Shown: positions 8,055-15,903 of the stretch, piece after piece
Numbering within the stretch: the stretch's first letter is position 1
Layout: each line of letters opens with the position of its first letter
Origin: Clostridiales bacterium UBA1728
Lineage (GTDB): Bacteria; Bacillota; Clostridia; Oscillospirales; Oscillospiraceae
Assembly (NCBI GenBank): GCA_002315975.1
Contig: DCIK01000025.1
Location: 1 to 54,470 of the forward strand
Length of the DNA: 54,470 nt
Reading direction: 5' to 3'
Notes under the pieces: model-generated
Database searches by the model: none
Seen by the model: the letters and a program-made list of their open reading frames with translations, nothing else
What the model was told of the DNA's origin: nothing
Program-made: the position numbers and the translations under genes

Positions 8055-8936
8055 TTATCTTATCTTCTTCAGCGCTTCCATCAGCGCCTCTCTGTCATCG
8101 GCATTATAGAAGCTCAATGTGATCTTACCCCTGTTGCCGCCGGAAATCTTCACTTCCCGGCCCAGATACTCGGTCAGGCGCTGCTCCGCTTCCTTTTTGT
8201 AGTCCACGCCGTCGCCCTTCTCCGGCTCCTTCTTCGGCTCCCGGAGCTTTTTCACCAGTGCTTCGGTCTGCCGTACGCTGAGCTCCTCCGCCACCACCTT
8301 TTTGGCGGCGTTGAGCTGCAGCTCGCTGTCGCTCACTCCCAGCAGGGCTCTGGCGTGACCGGCGCTGAGACTGCCGTCCTCCACCAGCTTCAGCACCGCA
8401 GGGGTCAGACTCAGCAGACGCAGGGCGTTGGCCACGGCGCTGCGGGACTTCTGCACCCGCCCGGACACATCCTCCTGGGTCAGTGCGTACTGCTCCATGA
8501 GGGTCTTATAGCCCCGCGCTTCTTCCAGCGGCTTCAGGTCATCCCGCTGGAGGTTTTCCACCAGCGCCATCTCTGAGGCCAGACGGTCGTCCGCCTCGAT
8601 GATGCGCACGGGCACCTCGCTGAGTCCCGCCATTCTCGCGGCACGCCAGCGGCGCTCGCCGGCGATGATCTGGTAGTAGCCCCGCTCCATGCTCCGCACG
8701 GTGATGGGCTGGATCATGCCGTATTCCCGGATGGAATCGGCCAGCTCCTCTAACTTATCCTGATCAAATTCCTTGCGGGGCTGCTCTGAGCGCGGCTCCA
8801 CCCGGCTGATGGACAGCATAAGGGTTTCCTTTTCGCCTTCGGCGGTCTCCACGGCGGGCATCTGCACCTCGCTCTCCTCTTCGCCGAAGAGTGCGGACAT
8901 TCCCAGTCCCAGACCCCGCTTCTGTTTATTTGCCAT
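8055..8936 (-). CDS. parB: Chromosome-partitioning protein ParB (Spo0J)
   Basis: A 293-residue CTP-dependent clamp that loads at parS and spreads along the origin region, recruiting SMC and stimulating ParA. The start at 8936 gives MANKQKRGLGLGMSALFG, the classic ParB N-terminus, and overlaps the end of parA by 11 bases, implying translational coupling. Visible parts are the C-motif region GERRWRAARMAG near residues 90-101, ENLQRDDLKPLEEA, and the helix-turn-helix around TQEDVSGRVQKSRSAVANALRLL. A Lys/Glu-rich linker and a C-terminal dimerisation domain follow. The two parS sites lie just upstream of parA, so autoregulation is likely. Confidence 0.96.
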   Translation of the reverse strand: MANKQKRGLGLGMSALFGEEESEVQMPAVETAEGEKETLMLSISRVEPRSEQPRKEFDQDKLEELADSIREYGMIQPITVRSMERGYYQIIAGERRWRAARMAGLSEVPVRIIEADDRLASEMALVENLQRDDLKPLEEARGYKTLMEQYALTQEDVSGRVQKSRSAVANALRLLSLTPAVLKLVEDGSLSAGHARALLGVSDSELQLNAAKKVVAEELSVRQTEALVKKLREPKKEPEKGDGVDYKKEAEQRLTEYLGREVKISGGNRGKITLSFYNADDREALMEALKKIR

Positions 8937-9696
8937 TGTTTTTCTCCTGACGCTTGAGAAATTCTTCTGCGGCCTTTGCATAGGCTTTTGCGCCCTTGCT
9001 GTGGCGGTCATACTCGCTGATGGGGCGGCCATGGCTGGGCGCTTCCGCCAGCCGCACATTCCGGGGGATCACGCTCTCGTAGACCTTCTCCCCGAAGTAG
9101 CTGCGCAGCTCCTCTGCCACCTGCTCCGAGAAGTTCACCCGGCTGTCGTACATGGTCAGCAGGATGCCGCCGATCTCCAGCGCAGGGTTCAGGCGCTTGT
9201 TGGTCATCTTCACGGTGGTAGTCAGATCGGCGATGCCCTCCATGGCGTAATACTCGCACTGCAGGGGCACCAGCAGCTCGTCCGCGGCGGTGAAGGCGTT
9301 CAGGGGCAGCAGCCCCAGCGAGGGCGGGCAGTCGATGAAAATATAGTCGTAGCGCTTCCGCAGGGGCTCCAGCGCATCCTTGAGCCGATACTCCCGGCGC
9401 TCCATGTTCACCAGCTGCACCTCGGCACCGCTGAGATCGCTGTTGCCGGGGATTACATCGCCGTAGGGCAGGGTGATCACAGCGCTCTCTGCCGAGGCCG
9501 CACCCATGAGCACGTCATAGGAGTTGGGACGGCTGCGCTTGCTCACCCCCATGCCGGAGGTGGCGTTGCCCTGGGGGTCGAAATCCACCAGCAGTACGCG
9601 CTTCCCCATGCGCCGCAGTGCCGCCGAAAGGCTGATGCTGCTTGTTGTTTTCCCTACGCCGCCCTTCTGGTTGGCTACGGCGATAATCTTTCCCAC
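8926..9696 (-). CDS. parA: Chromosome-partitioning ATPase ParA (Soj)
   Basis: A 256-residue deviant Walker ATPase that binds DNA non-specifically as an ATP dimer and works with ParB-parS to segregate origins. In Firmicutes it also regulates DnaA. From the chosen start the protein reads (M)GKIIAVANQKGGVGKTTSS; the signature lysine KGGVGKT is present, as are LVDFDPQGNATSG and FIDCPPSLGLL. The GTG at 9696 was chosen because it aligns with the Met of known Soj proteins and lies 8 bases from GAGGTG. A TTG two codons upstream (9702) is the alternative. It forms an operon with parB. Confidence 0.95.
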   Translation of the reverse strand: MGKIIAVANQKGGVGKTTSSISLSAALRRMGKRVLLVDFDPQGNATSGMGVSKRSRPNSYDVLMGAASAESAVITLPYGDVIPGNSDLSGAEVQLVNMERREYRLKDALEPLRKRYDYIFIDCPPSLGLLPLNAFTAADELLVPLQCEYYAMEGIADLTTTVKMTNKRLNPALEIGGILLTMYDSRVNFSEQVAEELRSYFGEKVYESVIPRNVRLAEAPSHGRPISEYDRHSKGAKAYAKAAEEFLKRQEKNNGK

Positions 9697-9730
9697 AGGC
9701 AATTCACCTCAGTTCTTTGTGTGTTTTGTT

Positions 9731-9758
9731 ATTATATCACGGATTGTGTTTTTCGCAA
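9731..9758 (-). promoter_or_regulatory. Promoter of parAB
   Basis: On the minus strand TTGCGA (9758-9753) and TATAAT (9736-9731) are separated by 16 bases. The nearest parS site begins 12 bases upstream of the -35 box, so ParB bound there could affect transcription. Confidence 0.65.
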
Positions 9759-9770
9759 GGGGAGATTTAA

Positions 9771-9786
9771 TGTTTCACGTGAAACA
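9771..9786. promoter_or_regulatory. parS site 1
   Basis: TGTTTCACGTGAAACA is a perfect 16-base palindrome identical to the consensus ParB binding site. It lies in the intergenic region upstream of parA. Confidence 0.96.
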
Positions 9787-9821
9787 TTGCGGCCTGGCTC
9801 CGGCGGCGGAAAGCAGCCGAA

Positions 9822-9837
9822 TGTTTCACGTGAAACA
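9822..9837. promoter_or_regulatory. parS site 2
   Basis: A second perfect TGTTTCACGTGAAACA lies 35 bases after the first, within the gap between parA and the TtcA-like gene. Two adjacent consensus sites mark a strong ParB loading point. Confidence 0.96.
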
Positions 9838-9872
9838 AAAACCGTCCGCTTTCCCGCAGAGTTATCCGCAAA

Positions 9873-10595
9873 TCAGGACTCCGTCCCCCAGCCGTCTAAC
9901 GGCAGACGCTGCATGGCGCCGAAGACCTTGCTCTTCATATCAGGATACTGCGCAGAGAGAGTGCCAAGCAGATCTTTAATCTCCTTGCGGTGAGAGGTCT
10001 GATCCAGCGGACAGGTGGAGACCACCACCGGGAGGTTCAGCTCCCGGGCCAGATTCTCGCAGCTTCCCTCGCCCAGATAGAGGAGGGGACGAATCTGCGT
10101 AACATTGCTGCGGGACATATAGGTCACGGGCTTGAAGCAGGAGAGCCGCCCCTCAAATAAAAGGCTCATCATAAAGGTTTCTACCGCATCGTCCCAGTGA
10201 TGGCCGAGAGCCAGCTTGTTAAAGCCGTTGTCGCGCACAAAATTGTTGAGCGCACCACGGCGCATTTTCGAGCAGAGGGAGCAGGGGTTCTCCTCCTGTC
10301 GGATATCAAAAACGATTTCTTTAATGTCAGTCTTCAGCAGGGTATAGTGCACGCCCAGCTCGTCGCAGAGGCTCTGCACGCCGGAGAAGTCCATGCCGGG
10401 AAAGCCCGTGTCCACCGTAAGTGCCTCCAGCTCAAAGGGGGCGGGGTAGTAGCGCTGCAGATGCCGCAGGGCGCAGAGCAGCACCAGAGAGTCTTTGCCG
10501 CCGGAAATGCCCACGCAGATGCGGTCGTCCGCCTCGATCATATGATAGTCATCCACGCAGCGGCGGACGTAGCCGGTAAACTGATTGAGATTCAT
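9873..10595 (-). CDS. TtcA-family PP-loop ATPase (tRNA 2-thiocytidine-type sulfurtransferase)
   Basis: A 240-residue cytoplasmic protein of the adenine-nucleotide alpha hydrolase fold. The PP-loop SGGKDS is at residues 31-36. A CSLC motif has Cys105 and Cys108, and a third conserved cysteine is in STCPLD (Cys195). Three such cysteines hold a 4Fe-4S cluster in TtcA, which activates a tRNA cytidine with ATP and inserts sulfur. GHHWDDAVET is the second conserved block. Many Firmicutes carry several TtcA/TilS-like paralogues, so the exact tRNA target is not certain. It starts with ATG after AAAGGGG and is divergent from rplM. Confidence 0.85.
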   Translation of the reverse strand: MNLNQFTGYVRRCVDDYHMIEADDRICVGISGGKDSLVLLCALRHLQRYYPAPFELEALTVDTGFPGMDFSGVQSLCDELGVHYTLLKTDIKEIVFDIRQEENPCSLCSKMRRGALNNFVRDNGFNKLALGHHWDDAVETFMMSLLFEGRLSCFKPVTYMSRSNVTQIRPLLYLGEGSCENLARELNLPVVVSTCPLDQTSHRKEIKDLLGTLSAQYPDMKSKVFGAMQRLPLDGWGTES

Positions 10596-10712
10596 ATAAG
10601 TATACCCCTTTGAAAAGCGAAAAATGGTATGAAGAAAAAACGAGATAAAACGAGGAAATCGAAGAAAACAAGAGCTTGTATAGACGCAACTTGAATTTGA
10701 AGAAAAAAGGTG

Positions 10713-10741
10713 TTGACAGGGGAAAAGGGCTGTGGTATAAA
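10713..10741 (+). promoter_or_regulatory. Promoter of rplM-rpsI
   Basis: TTGACA (10713-10718) and TATAAA (10736-10741) are separated by 17 bases, a near-consensus housekeeping promoter that fits a highly expressed ribosomal operon. Confidence 0.85.
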
Positions 10742-10758
10742 AGAAAAGCTCTGCGAAG

Positions 10759-10802
10759 TATTATACCGAGAGAGCGCTGAATAGGCAAGATAATTTATAA
10801 TA
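10759..10802 (+). promoter_or_regulatory. Candidate structured leader of rplM (L13-leader-like)
   Basis: TATTATA (10759-10765) can pair with TATAATA (10796-10802), which ends directly before the GGAGG ribosome site. Firmicutes rplM genes are known to carry an autoregulatory L13 leader. Whether this short stem is that element is inference, and only 7-8 base pairs are evident. Confidence 0.4.
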
Positions 10803-10817
10803 TGGAGGCAAATTCCC

Positions 10818-11246
10818 ATGTCTACGACCATGCTCAGAACTGAGGATGTCCAGCGTAAGTGGTACGTCCTCGATGCAGCCGGCAAGCCCCTGGGCAAGAC
10901 CGCTGCTCTGGCTGCGGATCTGCTCCGCGGCAAGCTCAAGCCCGAGTACACCCCCCACGTTGATTGCGGCGATTTCGTGATCATCATCAATGCCAAGGAC
11001 GCCGTCCTCACCGGCAAGAAGCTCCAGCAGAAGTTCTACCGCACCCACTCCGGCTACGCCGGCGGCCTCAAGGAGACCCGTTACGACCGTCTGATGGCTA
11101 CCAGACCCGAGCTGGCCATGGAGCTGGCTGTCAAGGGTATGCTGGCCAAAAACCCCACCCAGAAGTGGCAGCTCCGCCGTCTGAAGATCTACGCCGGCGC
11201 CGAGCACAAGAACGCCGCTCAGAAGCCCCAGAACTGGGCTGAATAA
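10818..11246 (+). CDS. rplM: 50S ribosomal protein L13
   Basis: A 142-residue large-subunit protein of normal L13 length, one of the first to bind 23S rRNA. It begins MSTTMLRTEDVQRKWYVLDA. The conserved KPLGKTAALAADLLRGK, DCGDFVIIINAKDAVLTGKK, KFYRTHSGYAGGLK and AVKGMLAKNP blocks are all present. GGAGG stands 8 bases before the ATG. It is followed 19 bases later by rpsI, the universal bacterial partner. Confidence 0.98.
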   Translation: MSTTMLRTEDVQRKWYVLDAAGKPLGKTAALAADLLRGKLKPEYTPHVDCGDFVIIINAKDAVLTGKKLQQKFYRTHSGYAGGLKETRYDRLMATRPELAMELAVKGMLAKNPTQKWQLRRLKIYAGAEHKNAAQKPQNWAE

Positions 11247-11265
11247 TTAAAGGAGGAACAGAAGA

Positions 11266-11676
11266 ATGGCTATTTATCAGGCAAAGCGCGCCTACGCTTA
11301 CGGCACCGGCCGCAGAAAGTCCTCCACCGCTCGCGTCCACGTGATCCCCAACGGCACCGGTGTTATCACCATCAACGGCCGTGAGATGGACGACTACTTC
11401 GGTCTCGACACCCTCAAGCTCATCGTTCGTCAGCCCCTGGTCACCACCGGTCTGGTGGAGAAGGTTGACGTGGAGTGCAATGTCGCCGGCGGCGGCATCG
11501 CCGGCCAGGCCGGTGCCATCCGTCACGGCATCGCCCGCGCCCTGCTCAAGCTCGATGAGAACTATCGTCATGACCTGAAGGTCGCCGGTTACCTGACCCG
11601 CGATCCTCGTATGAAGGAGCGTAAGAAGTACGGTCTCAAGGCCGCCCGTCGCGCCCCCCAGTTCTCCAAGCGCTGA
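11266..11676 (+). CDS. rpsI: 30S ribosomal protein S9
   Basis: A 136-residue small-subunit protein whose C-terminal tail reaches the P-site tRNA. The opening AYGTGRRKSSTARVHVIP-like block, GVITINGREMDDYF, GGGIAGQAGAIRHGIARALL and the invariant C-terminal QFSKR are present. AAGGAGG precedes the ATG. It is co-transcribed with rplM and closed by a strong terminator. Confidence 0.98.
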   Translation: MAIYQAKRAYAYGTGRRKSSTARVHVIPNGTGVITINGREMDDYFGLDTLKLIVRQPLVTTGLVEKVDVECNVAGGGIAGQAGAIRHGIARALLKLDENYRHDLKVAGYLTRDPRMKERKKYGLKAARRAPQFSKR

Positions 11677-11692
11677 TTTTCAAAGCTTATGC

Positions 11693-11728
11693 AAAAATCC
11701 CCGGAACCGCTCGGCTCCGGGGATTTTT
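11693..11728 (+). terminator. Terminator of rplM-rpsI
   Basis: A perfect 13-base-pair stem, AAAAATCCCCGGA and TCCGGGGATTTTT, with a 10-base loop runs into T residues 17 bases after the rpsI stop codon. Confidence 0.95.
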
Positions 11729-11768
11729 CTGCTGGCAGAGGGTGAATGCGAAAGATATACAGCAAAGC

Positions 11769-12064
11769 TCCTGTCATTGCGAACAAGTCCGCGCCTTGGT
11801 ACGGCAAGCCGCATCCCCCGTCCCCTGTAGGGCTCGGCCTCCCGGACGAGCCGCAGAGAAGGCGGATTGTCGCGTCGCCTTGCTCCTCGCAATCGAGATG
11901 AAGGGATTCACCACGATGAACGAAAGCCCTATGGCTCCCTCTGATGAGGGAGCTGTCGAGCGCAGCGAGACTGAGGGAGAGACCGTCTACGCTGCAGCTC
12001 AAAAGATTCTCTCTCCCTCAGCCCCAGTTTGCGAACTGAGGCAGCTCCCTCATCAGAGGGAGCC
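11769..12064. repeat. Nested repeat block: decayed family A with inserted family C, then family B copy B2
   Basis: 11769-11896 starts and ends with family A pieces (CTGTCATTGCGAA, GGCGGATTGTCGCGTCGC, CTCCTCGCAAT) but is interrupted by a family C arm at 11822-11853 (CCCTGTAGGGCTCGGCCTCC). This suggests one element inserted in another. 11933-12064 is a complete family B element with ends GGCTCCCTCTGATGAGGGAG and CTCCCTCATCAGAGGGAGCC. No coding sequence is visible between rpsI and the GtrA gene. Confidence 0.75.
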
Positions 12065-12097
12065 AAGAAGGGGACTTTCACAGCAATAACAGGCTAT

Positions 12098-12541
12098 TTA
12101 CTCCGATCCGTCCCTCTTTTTAAAAACGAGAAATTTACTGAGAAAATAGTTCCCCAGAAAAACGACTACGGTTTTTACGAACCAGGTCAGATAGACATCA
12201 ATCCCCAGAAGGGTGCCCAGAAGCTGGGTCAGCCCCCAGTCAAGGAAGAGTGTCACCAGGCGGGAGCCCACAAAGCCGCAGAGCTCGGAGAAAATGCGCG
12301 GATTCCGGCTCTGAAAAACGAACCTGCGATTGGCGGGGTAGGCAAAGGCCACACCCGCAACCCAGTCAACCGCGGAGAGAATGGTATTCTGCAGAAAGTC
12401 GGGCTTCAGAGTGCCTTGAAAAAAGAGCTGATTAAAGCCGAACCGGGCTGCCGCCGACACCAGCGTTGTGAGACAGCCCACGATGAAATAAACGACAAAC
12501 TCCCTGTGCTCGGAGATATAAGTTCTGATTTTTTCTGCCAT
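12098..12541 (-). CDS. GtrA-family membrane protein
   Basis: A 147-residue protein with four predicted transmembrane helices, the standard GtrA size. Members help move polyprenyl-linked sugars across the membrane or assist surface-glycan glycosyltransferases. Visible features are FVVYFIVGCLTTLVSAAARFG (first helix, residues 15-35), VDWVAGVAFAYPANRRFVFQ (the family's YxxNRxxVF block) and a final helix with VVVFLGNYFLSKFLVFK. It borders the polysaccharide locus, which fits the role. No clear ribosome site is seen before the ATG. Confidence 0.9.
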   Translation of the reverse strand: MAEKIRTYISEHREFVVYFIVGCLTTLVSAAARFGFNQLFFQGTLKPDFLQNTILSAVDWVAGVAFAYPANRRFVFQSRNPRIFSELCGFVGSRLVTLFLDWGLTQLLGTLLGIDVYLTWFVKTVVVFLGNYFLSKFLVFKKRDGSE

Positions 12542-12802
12542 ATTCTCACGCTTTCAGTTTTGTTACAGTTTCAGGAAATAGAATAAATGAATATAAAAAG
12601 TTTGTACCCGGTGATTTTTATCCCGATCAGATTCCCGTAGGGCTCGGATTCGGAAGATGAAAGTTATTATATATTGAACCTGCCATAAAAGCAAGGGAGA
12701 AAGTTGTCGGGATGAGCTGACTGCCGTATTACTTTTTTCTCGTGACTTTGCAGGGAATATATGTTATGATGAAAGCAGAGCAAACGAAAAGGGATGGAGT
12801 TC

Positions 12803-13516
12803 ATGATAGATTTTCACTCGCATATTCTTCCGGAGCTGGATGACGGTTCAGAGAGCGTAGAAATGAGCCTTGCCATGCTGCGCGAGGCGCGGCGGCAGGG
12901 AATCACCACCATTTTTGCAACGCCTCACTTCTATGCCGATGAAACCAATCCCAGAGGCTTTCTGCGGCAGCGGGAGGAATCGTACAATATACTGAAATCC
13001 GCCATGGATCAGTATCCGCAGAAATATCCGGATATTCAGCTGGGTGCGGAAGTTCTCTTCTTCCCCGGGATGTCCGTGGCCGAGGAGCTGCAGGAGCTGA
13101 GAATGGGGAAAACAAGGCTGCTTCTCATCGAGCCGCCCATGATGCCCTGGACAAATGCCATGCTCGATGAAATCGAGCAGACCGGAATAAATCTGAGATG
13201 CATCCCGGTACTGGCACACGTGGACCGTTATATGGCCTATCTTCAGGACGAAACGCTGATGGATCAGCTGCGGGGAAGGCGAATGCTCGTGCAGTTCAAC
13301 GCAGGGGCCTTTCTGGACCGGGCAAGACGGAGCTCTGCCCTTGGCTATCTCGCCGCCAATCGCATCCAGTTTCTCGGCTCCGACTGCCACAATGTGGACA
13401 GCCGACCCCAGAATCTGGCTCACGCCGCGAGAGTGATTGAAGAAGCGGGCTTTGCAGGCAGTCTGGAACGCCTGGAGCGCCATGTGGAGGAGCTGCTGGA
13501 CTATTATCGGGAATAA
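12803..13516 (+). CDS. CpsB/YwqE-type PHP-domain tyrosine phosphatase
   Basis: A 237-residue manganese-dependent phosphotyrosine phosphatase that removes phosphate from the CpsD tyrosine kinase and so tunes capsule or exopolysaccharide chain length. Metal ligands are visible in MIDFHSHILPELDDGS (His4 and His6), ATPHFY, LAHVDRY and GSDCHN, the PHP set. The start at 12803 follows GGAG. An in-frame ATG three codons upstream (12794) is possible but has the purine site adjoining it. It is convergent with the polyprenyl sugar transferase gene across a family A repeat and belongs functionally with CpsC and CpsD on the opposite strand. Confidence 0.92.
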   Translation: MIDFHSHILPELDDGSESVEMSLAMLREARRQGITTIFATPHFYADETNPRGFLRQREESYNILKSAMDQYPQKYPDIQLGAEVLFFPGMSVAEELQELRMGKTRLLLIEPPMMPWTNAMLDEIEQTGINLRCIPVLAHVDRYMAYLQDETLMDQLRGRRMLVQFNAGAFLDRARRSSALGYLAANRIQFLGSDCHNVDSRPQNLAHAARVIEEAGFAGSLERLERHVEELLDYYRE

Positions 13517-13520
13517 AAAA

Positions 13521-13674
13521 CGAGGCTGTAAAAAAAGCCTGTCATTGCGAGGAGCGTAGCGACGTGGCAATCCGTTTTTCTTTCGGAATTCTGCAATCAT
13601 GCAGGAAAAGAAGCGGATTGCCACACCAGTCTGCGGACTGGTTCGCAATGACAGGGAGTATTTTTACAGCCTCG
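13521..13674. repeat. Palindromic intergenic repeat, family A (copy A4) between convergent genes
   Basis: Bounded by perfect 14-base inverted repeats, CGAGGCTGTAAAAA and TTTTTACAGCCTCG. The outer bases differ from copy A3 but still pair with each other. It lies 4 bases after the phosphatase stop and 6 bases from the transferase stop, so it is the shared 3' region of both transcripts. Confidence 0.88.
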
Positions 13675-13680
13675 TAATTT

Positions 13681-15132
13681 TTACATGGCTCCGTCTCTGC
13701 GAAAGAGCACGACAATGGTTTTCAGCAGAATCCTGATGTCCATACCTATGGACCACTCGTTGATGTATTTGGTATCGAGGGCGACAACCTCCTCGAAATC
13801 GGTGATCTTGCTGCGGCCGCTGACCTGCCACATACCGGTAATGCCGGGTTTGATGGCCAGTCGCGCCCGGTGATGGGGGGCGTATTTCTCCCACTCATCC
13901 AGCGTGGGCGGGCGGGTACCCACCAGACTCATATCGCCCTTGAGCACATTGAAAAACTGGGGAAACTCATCAAGAGAAGTGACCCTGATAAAGTTGCCGA
14001 TACCGGTTTTCTCTGTGCCGTCAGGGAGAATCTCGTTGCCGATGATGCGGGGATCGAAGTCCATCTTAAACATCAGCCCGTCGCTGACGCGGTTGGCGGC
14101 GAGAAATTCCTTTTTGCGCTCCTCCGCATCCGGATACATGGAGCGGAACTTATAGAGATTGAAAATTTTGCCGTTTCTGCCCACCCGCTTCTGCTTGAAG
14201 AAAATGGGCCCGGGTGACTTGAGCTTAATAAGCGGCCCGAGAATCAGCGTGAGAATCAAGGTAACGAAACAGCCCACCAGAGCGCCCAGAATGTCTACCG
14301 CGCGCTTAAGAACCACATCGGAGATCCTGGCCTCGTTCATGCAGGAGGTCATCACATCAAAGCCGCCGAGGGTTTCCACAAAGTGCTTCTGACTGAGCAT
14401 TTCCCTGGGCTTGAAGACCACCGTGTGAATGGTAACGCCGGCCTCCGACAGCTCCGTAAGGATATTGCGGAAAAAGGCATCCTGATTCTGGCTGACGACC
14501 AGAACATCGTCAACCCAGCTATGGCAGACATAGTCGGTGAGATCGTCAATCTCGCAGACCACACTGTGTCCGTGGAACTCCACCACAGGCGAAGGCGCAT
14601 CCATAATGCAGAAGCCGCAGATTCGGAAAGGATAAACGCCGAGGCGACCGATGTTTTCCTCAACCTCTCCAAGGCTGGCCTGATCGGTAACGATCAGCAG
14701 GGAGCGGGGAGAGGCATAAGCCCGCTTGACATAGACCGATCTTTTCCAGAGTATCCGACACAGGTAGTCAACAGAAAGATAGAAAACAGCCCACAGAAAA
14801 CCGCCGAGCCAGGGAAAGGACACAATCCGACCCAGAGAGAAAAGATAAATGATGCCCAGTGCAAAAACAGGCAGATTCTGCTTGAAAAGAGCAGAGAACT
14901 CCAGATAGTAGCCGCGGAACTGGAAGTCGGCATAGGAGGAGAGCAGCATAGCACTGAGGGCATTGGAAAGCGCCATCACCATCAGCAGTCCGCTGAGCTC
15001 CGCAAGCTCAAACTTGTCCACCGCAAAGCCGCCGTGCTGATAGGCCAGAAGGGAGGTCAGGCACAGACACAGCAAATCGATAAGGAAAATATCGATGCGC
15101 ACAATTCTGTTGTTTATATTGTGTGTGTACAA
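13681..15132 (-). CDS. Polyprenyl-phosphate sugar-1-phosphate transferase (exopolysaccharide priming enzyme)
   Basis: A 483-residue membrane enzyme that starts a repeat unit by placing a sugar phosphate on undecaprenyl phosphate. About five N-terminal transmembrane helices span residues 10-125. A Rossmann-like middle part follows, then another helix near 285. The bacterial sugar transferase domain has FFKQKRVGRNGKIFNLYKFR, TSLDEFPQFFNVLKGDMSLV, GTRPPTLDEW and KPGITGMWQVSGRS. Length and order match WbaP/WcaJ-like enzymes. It is the last gene of a minus-strand operon after CpsD, CpsC and an SGNH-like gene. Which sugar is used cannot be told. Confidence 0.94.
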   Translation of the reverse strand: MYTHNINNRIVRIDIFLIDLLCLCLTSLLAYQHGGFAVDKFELAELSGLLMVMALSNALSAMLLSSYADFQFRGYYLEFSALFKQNLPVFALGIIYLFSLGRIVSFPWLGGFLWAVFYLSVDYLCRILWKRSVYVKRAYASPRSLLIVTDQASLGEVEENIGRLGVYPFRICGFCIMDAPSPVVEFHGHSVVCEIDDLTDYVCHSWVDDVLVVSQNQDAFFRNILTELSEAGVTIHTVVFKPREMLSQKHFVETLGGFDVMTSCMNEARISDVVLKRAVDILGALVGCFVTLILTLILGPLIKLKSPGPIFFKQKRVGRNGKIFNLYKFRSMYPDAEERKKEFLAANRVSDGLMFKMDFDPRIIGNEILPDGTEKTGIGNFIRVTSLDEFPQFFNVLKGDMSLVGTRPPTLDEWEKYAPHHRARLAIKPGITGMWQVSGRSKITDFEEVVALDTKYINEWSIGMDIRILLKTIVVLFRRDGAM

Positions 15133-15174
15133 GGTTTATTTCCTTTCTCTTAAAAGGAGAAATGGGGGCAGAGC

Positions 15175-15900
15175 TTATTTGTGGCCGTAATAGCCGTAAG
15201 ACCCATAAGAGTTATACTGATACTGGTATTTTTTCCCTGCGCCGGAGGTAGAGCCGTTCACAACCACACCCAGAATCTTGATATTGGCAAACTCAATCTG
15301 GCTGATGCAGTTTTCGAATTGCTTGCGGGGGATTTTATTCTCTCTGACCACCACGATCAGACCGTCGGTGTGCTTACCGACCACAACGGCGTCGATAACC
15401 GCTGAAACAGGCGGCAGGTCGATGAGAATATACTCGTAAGCCTTAATCAGCATATTCAGCAGCGAGGTGAAGCGGCGGGAGGAGAGCAGCTCGCTGGCGT
15501 TTTCAAAGTAGCCCTTGCCGCAGATCAGATCAAAGCCCGCCTTGCCGGTGGAATCCTGATAGCGCTGGATGGCTGAGGAGATATCGTCATTATCGGTGAG
15601 CAGATCGCCCAGACCGATCTCGGAGGTAAGCTCCAGCTTATCGGCGATGGAGGGGCGGCGCAGGTCAGAGTCGACGACCAGAACCTTGTTTCCCAGCTCG
15701 GCAAAGGAATAAGCCAGATTGATGATGGTGGAGCTCTTGCCCTCGCCGGCCTGAGAGCTGGTTACGCCGATAATCTTGCAGGCATCCGTCTTGGGAAGAA
15801 CGAGAGTGGTATTGGTTCTGAGCTTCTTCATGGCCTCCCGTGCGGCAAAGGTCATGTTCTCGCAGAAGTAGCCGGGAACGGGTGTGGTTTCTTTAGGCAT
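15175..15900 (-). CDS. CpsD-type bacterial tyrosine kinase
   Basis: A 241-residue cytoplasmic BY-kinase that autophosphorylates a C-terminal tyrosine cluster and with CpsC controls polysaccharide polymer length and export. Walker A is at residues 51-57 (AGEGKSS), Walker A' is VLVVDSDLRRPS, and Walker B is ILIDLPP. The tail carries eight tyrosines in the last 17 residues (YQYQYNSYGSYGYYGHK). It is separated by 3 bases from the end of the CpsC gene. The phosphatase encoded at 12.8-13.5 kb is its expected antagonist. Confidence 0.95.
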   Translation of the reverse strand: MPKETTPVPGYFCENMTFAAREAMKKLRTNTTLVLPKTDACKIIGVTSSQAGEGKSSTIINLAYSFAELGNKVLVVDSDLRRPSIADKLELTSEIGLGDLLTDNDDISSAIQRYQDSTGKAGFDLICGKGYFENASELLSSRRFTSLLNMLIKAYEYILIDLPPVSAVIDAVVVGKHTDGLIVVVRENKIPRKQFENCISQIEFANIKILGVVVNGSTSGAGKKYQYQYNSYGSYGYYGHK

Positions 15901-15903
15901 GGT

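Noticed and set aside
12542..12802. Searched the gap before the PHP phosphatase for an RNA gene or small protein
   Set aside because: Only a fragment of a family C arm (CCCGTAGGGCTCGG) and AT-rich promoter-like sequence were seen. No -35/-10 pair was convincing enough to annotate.
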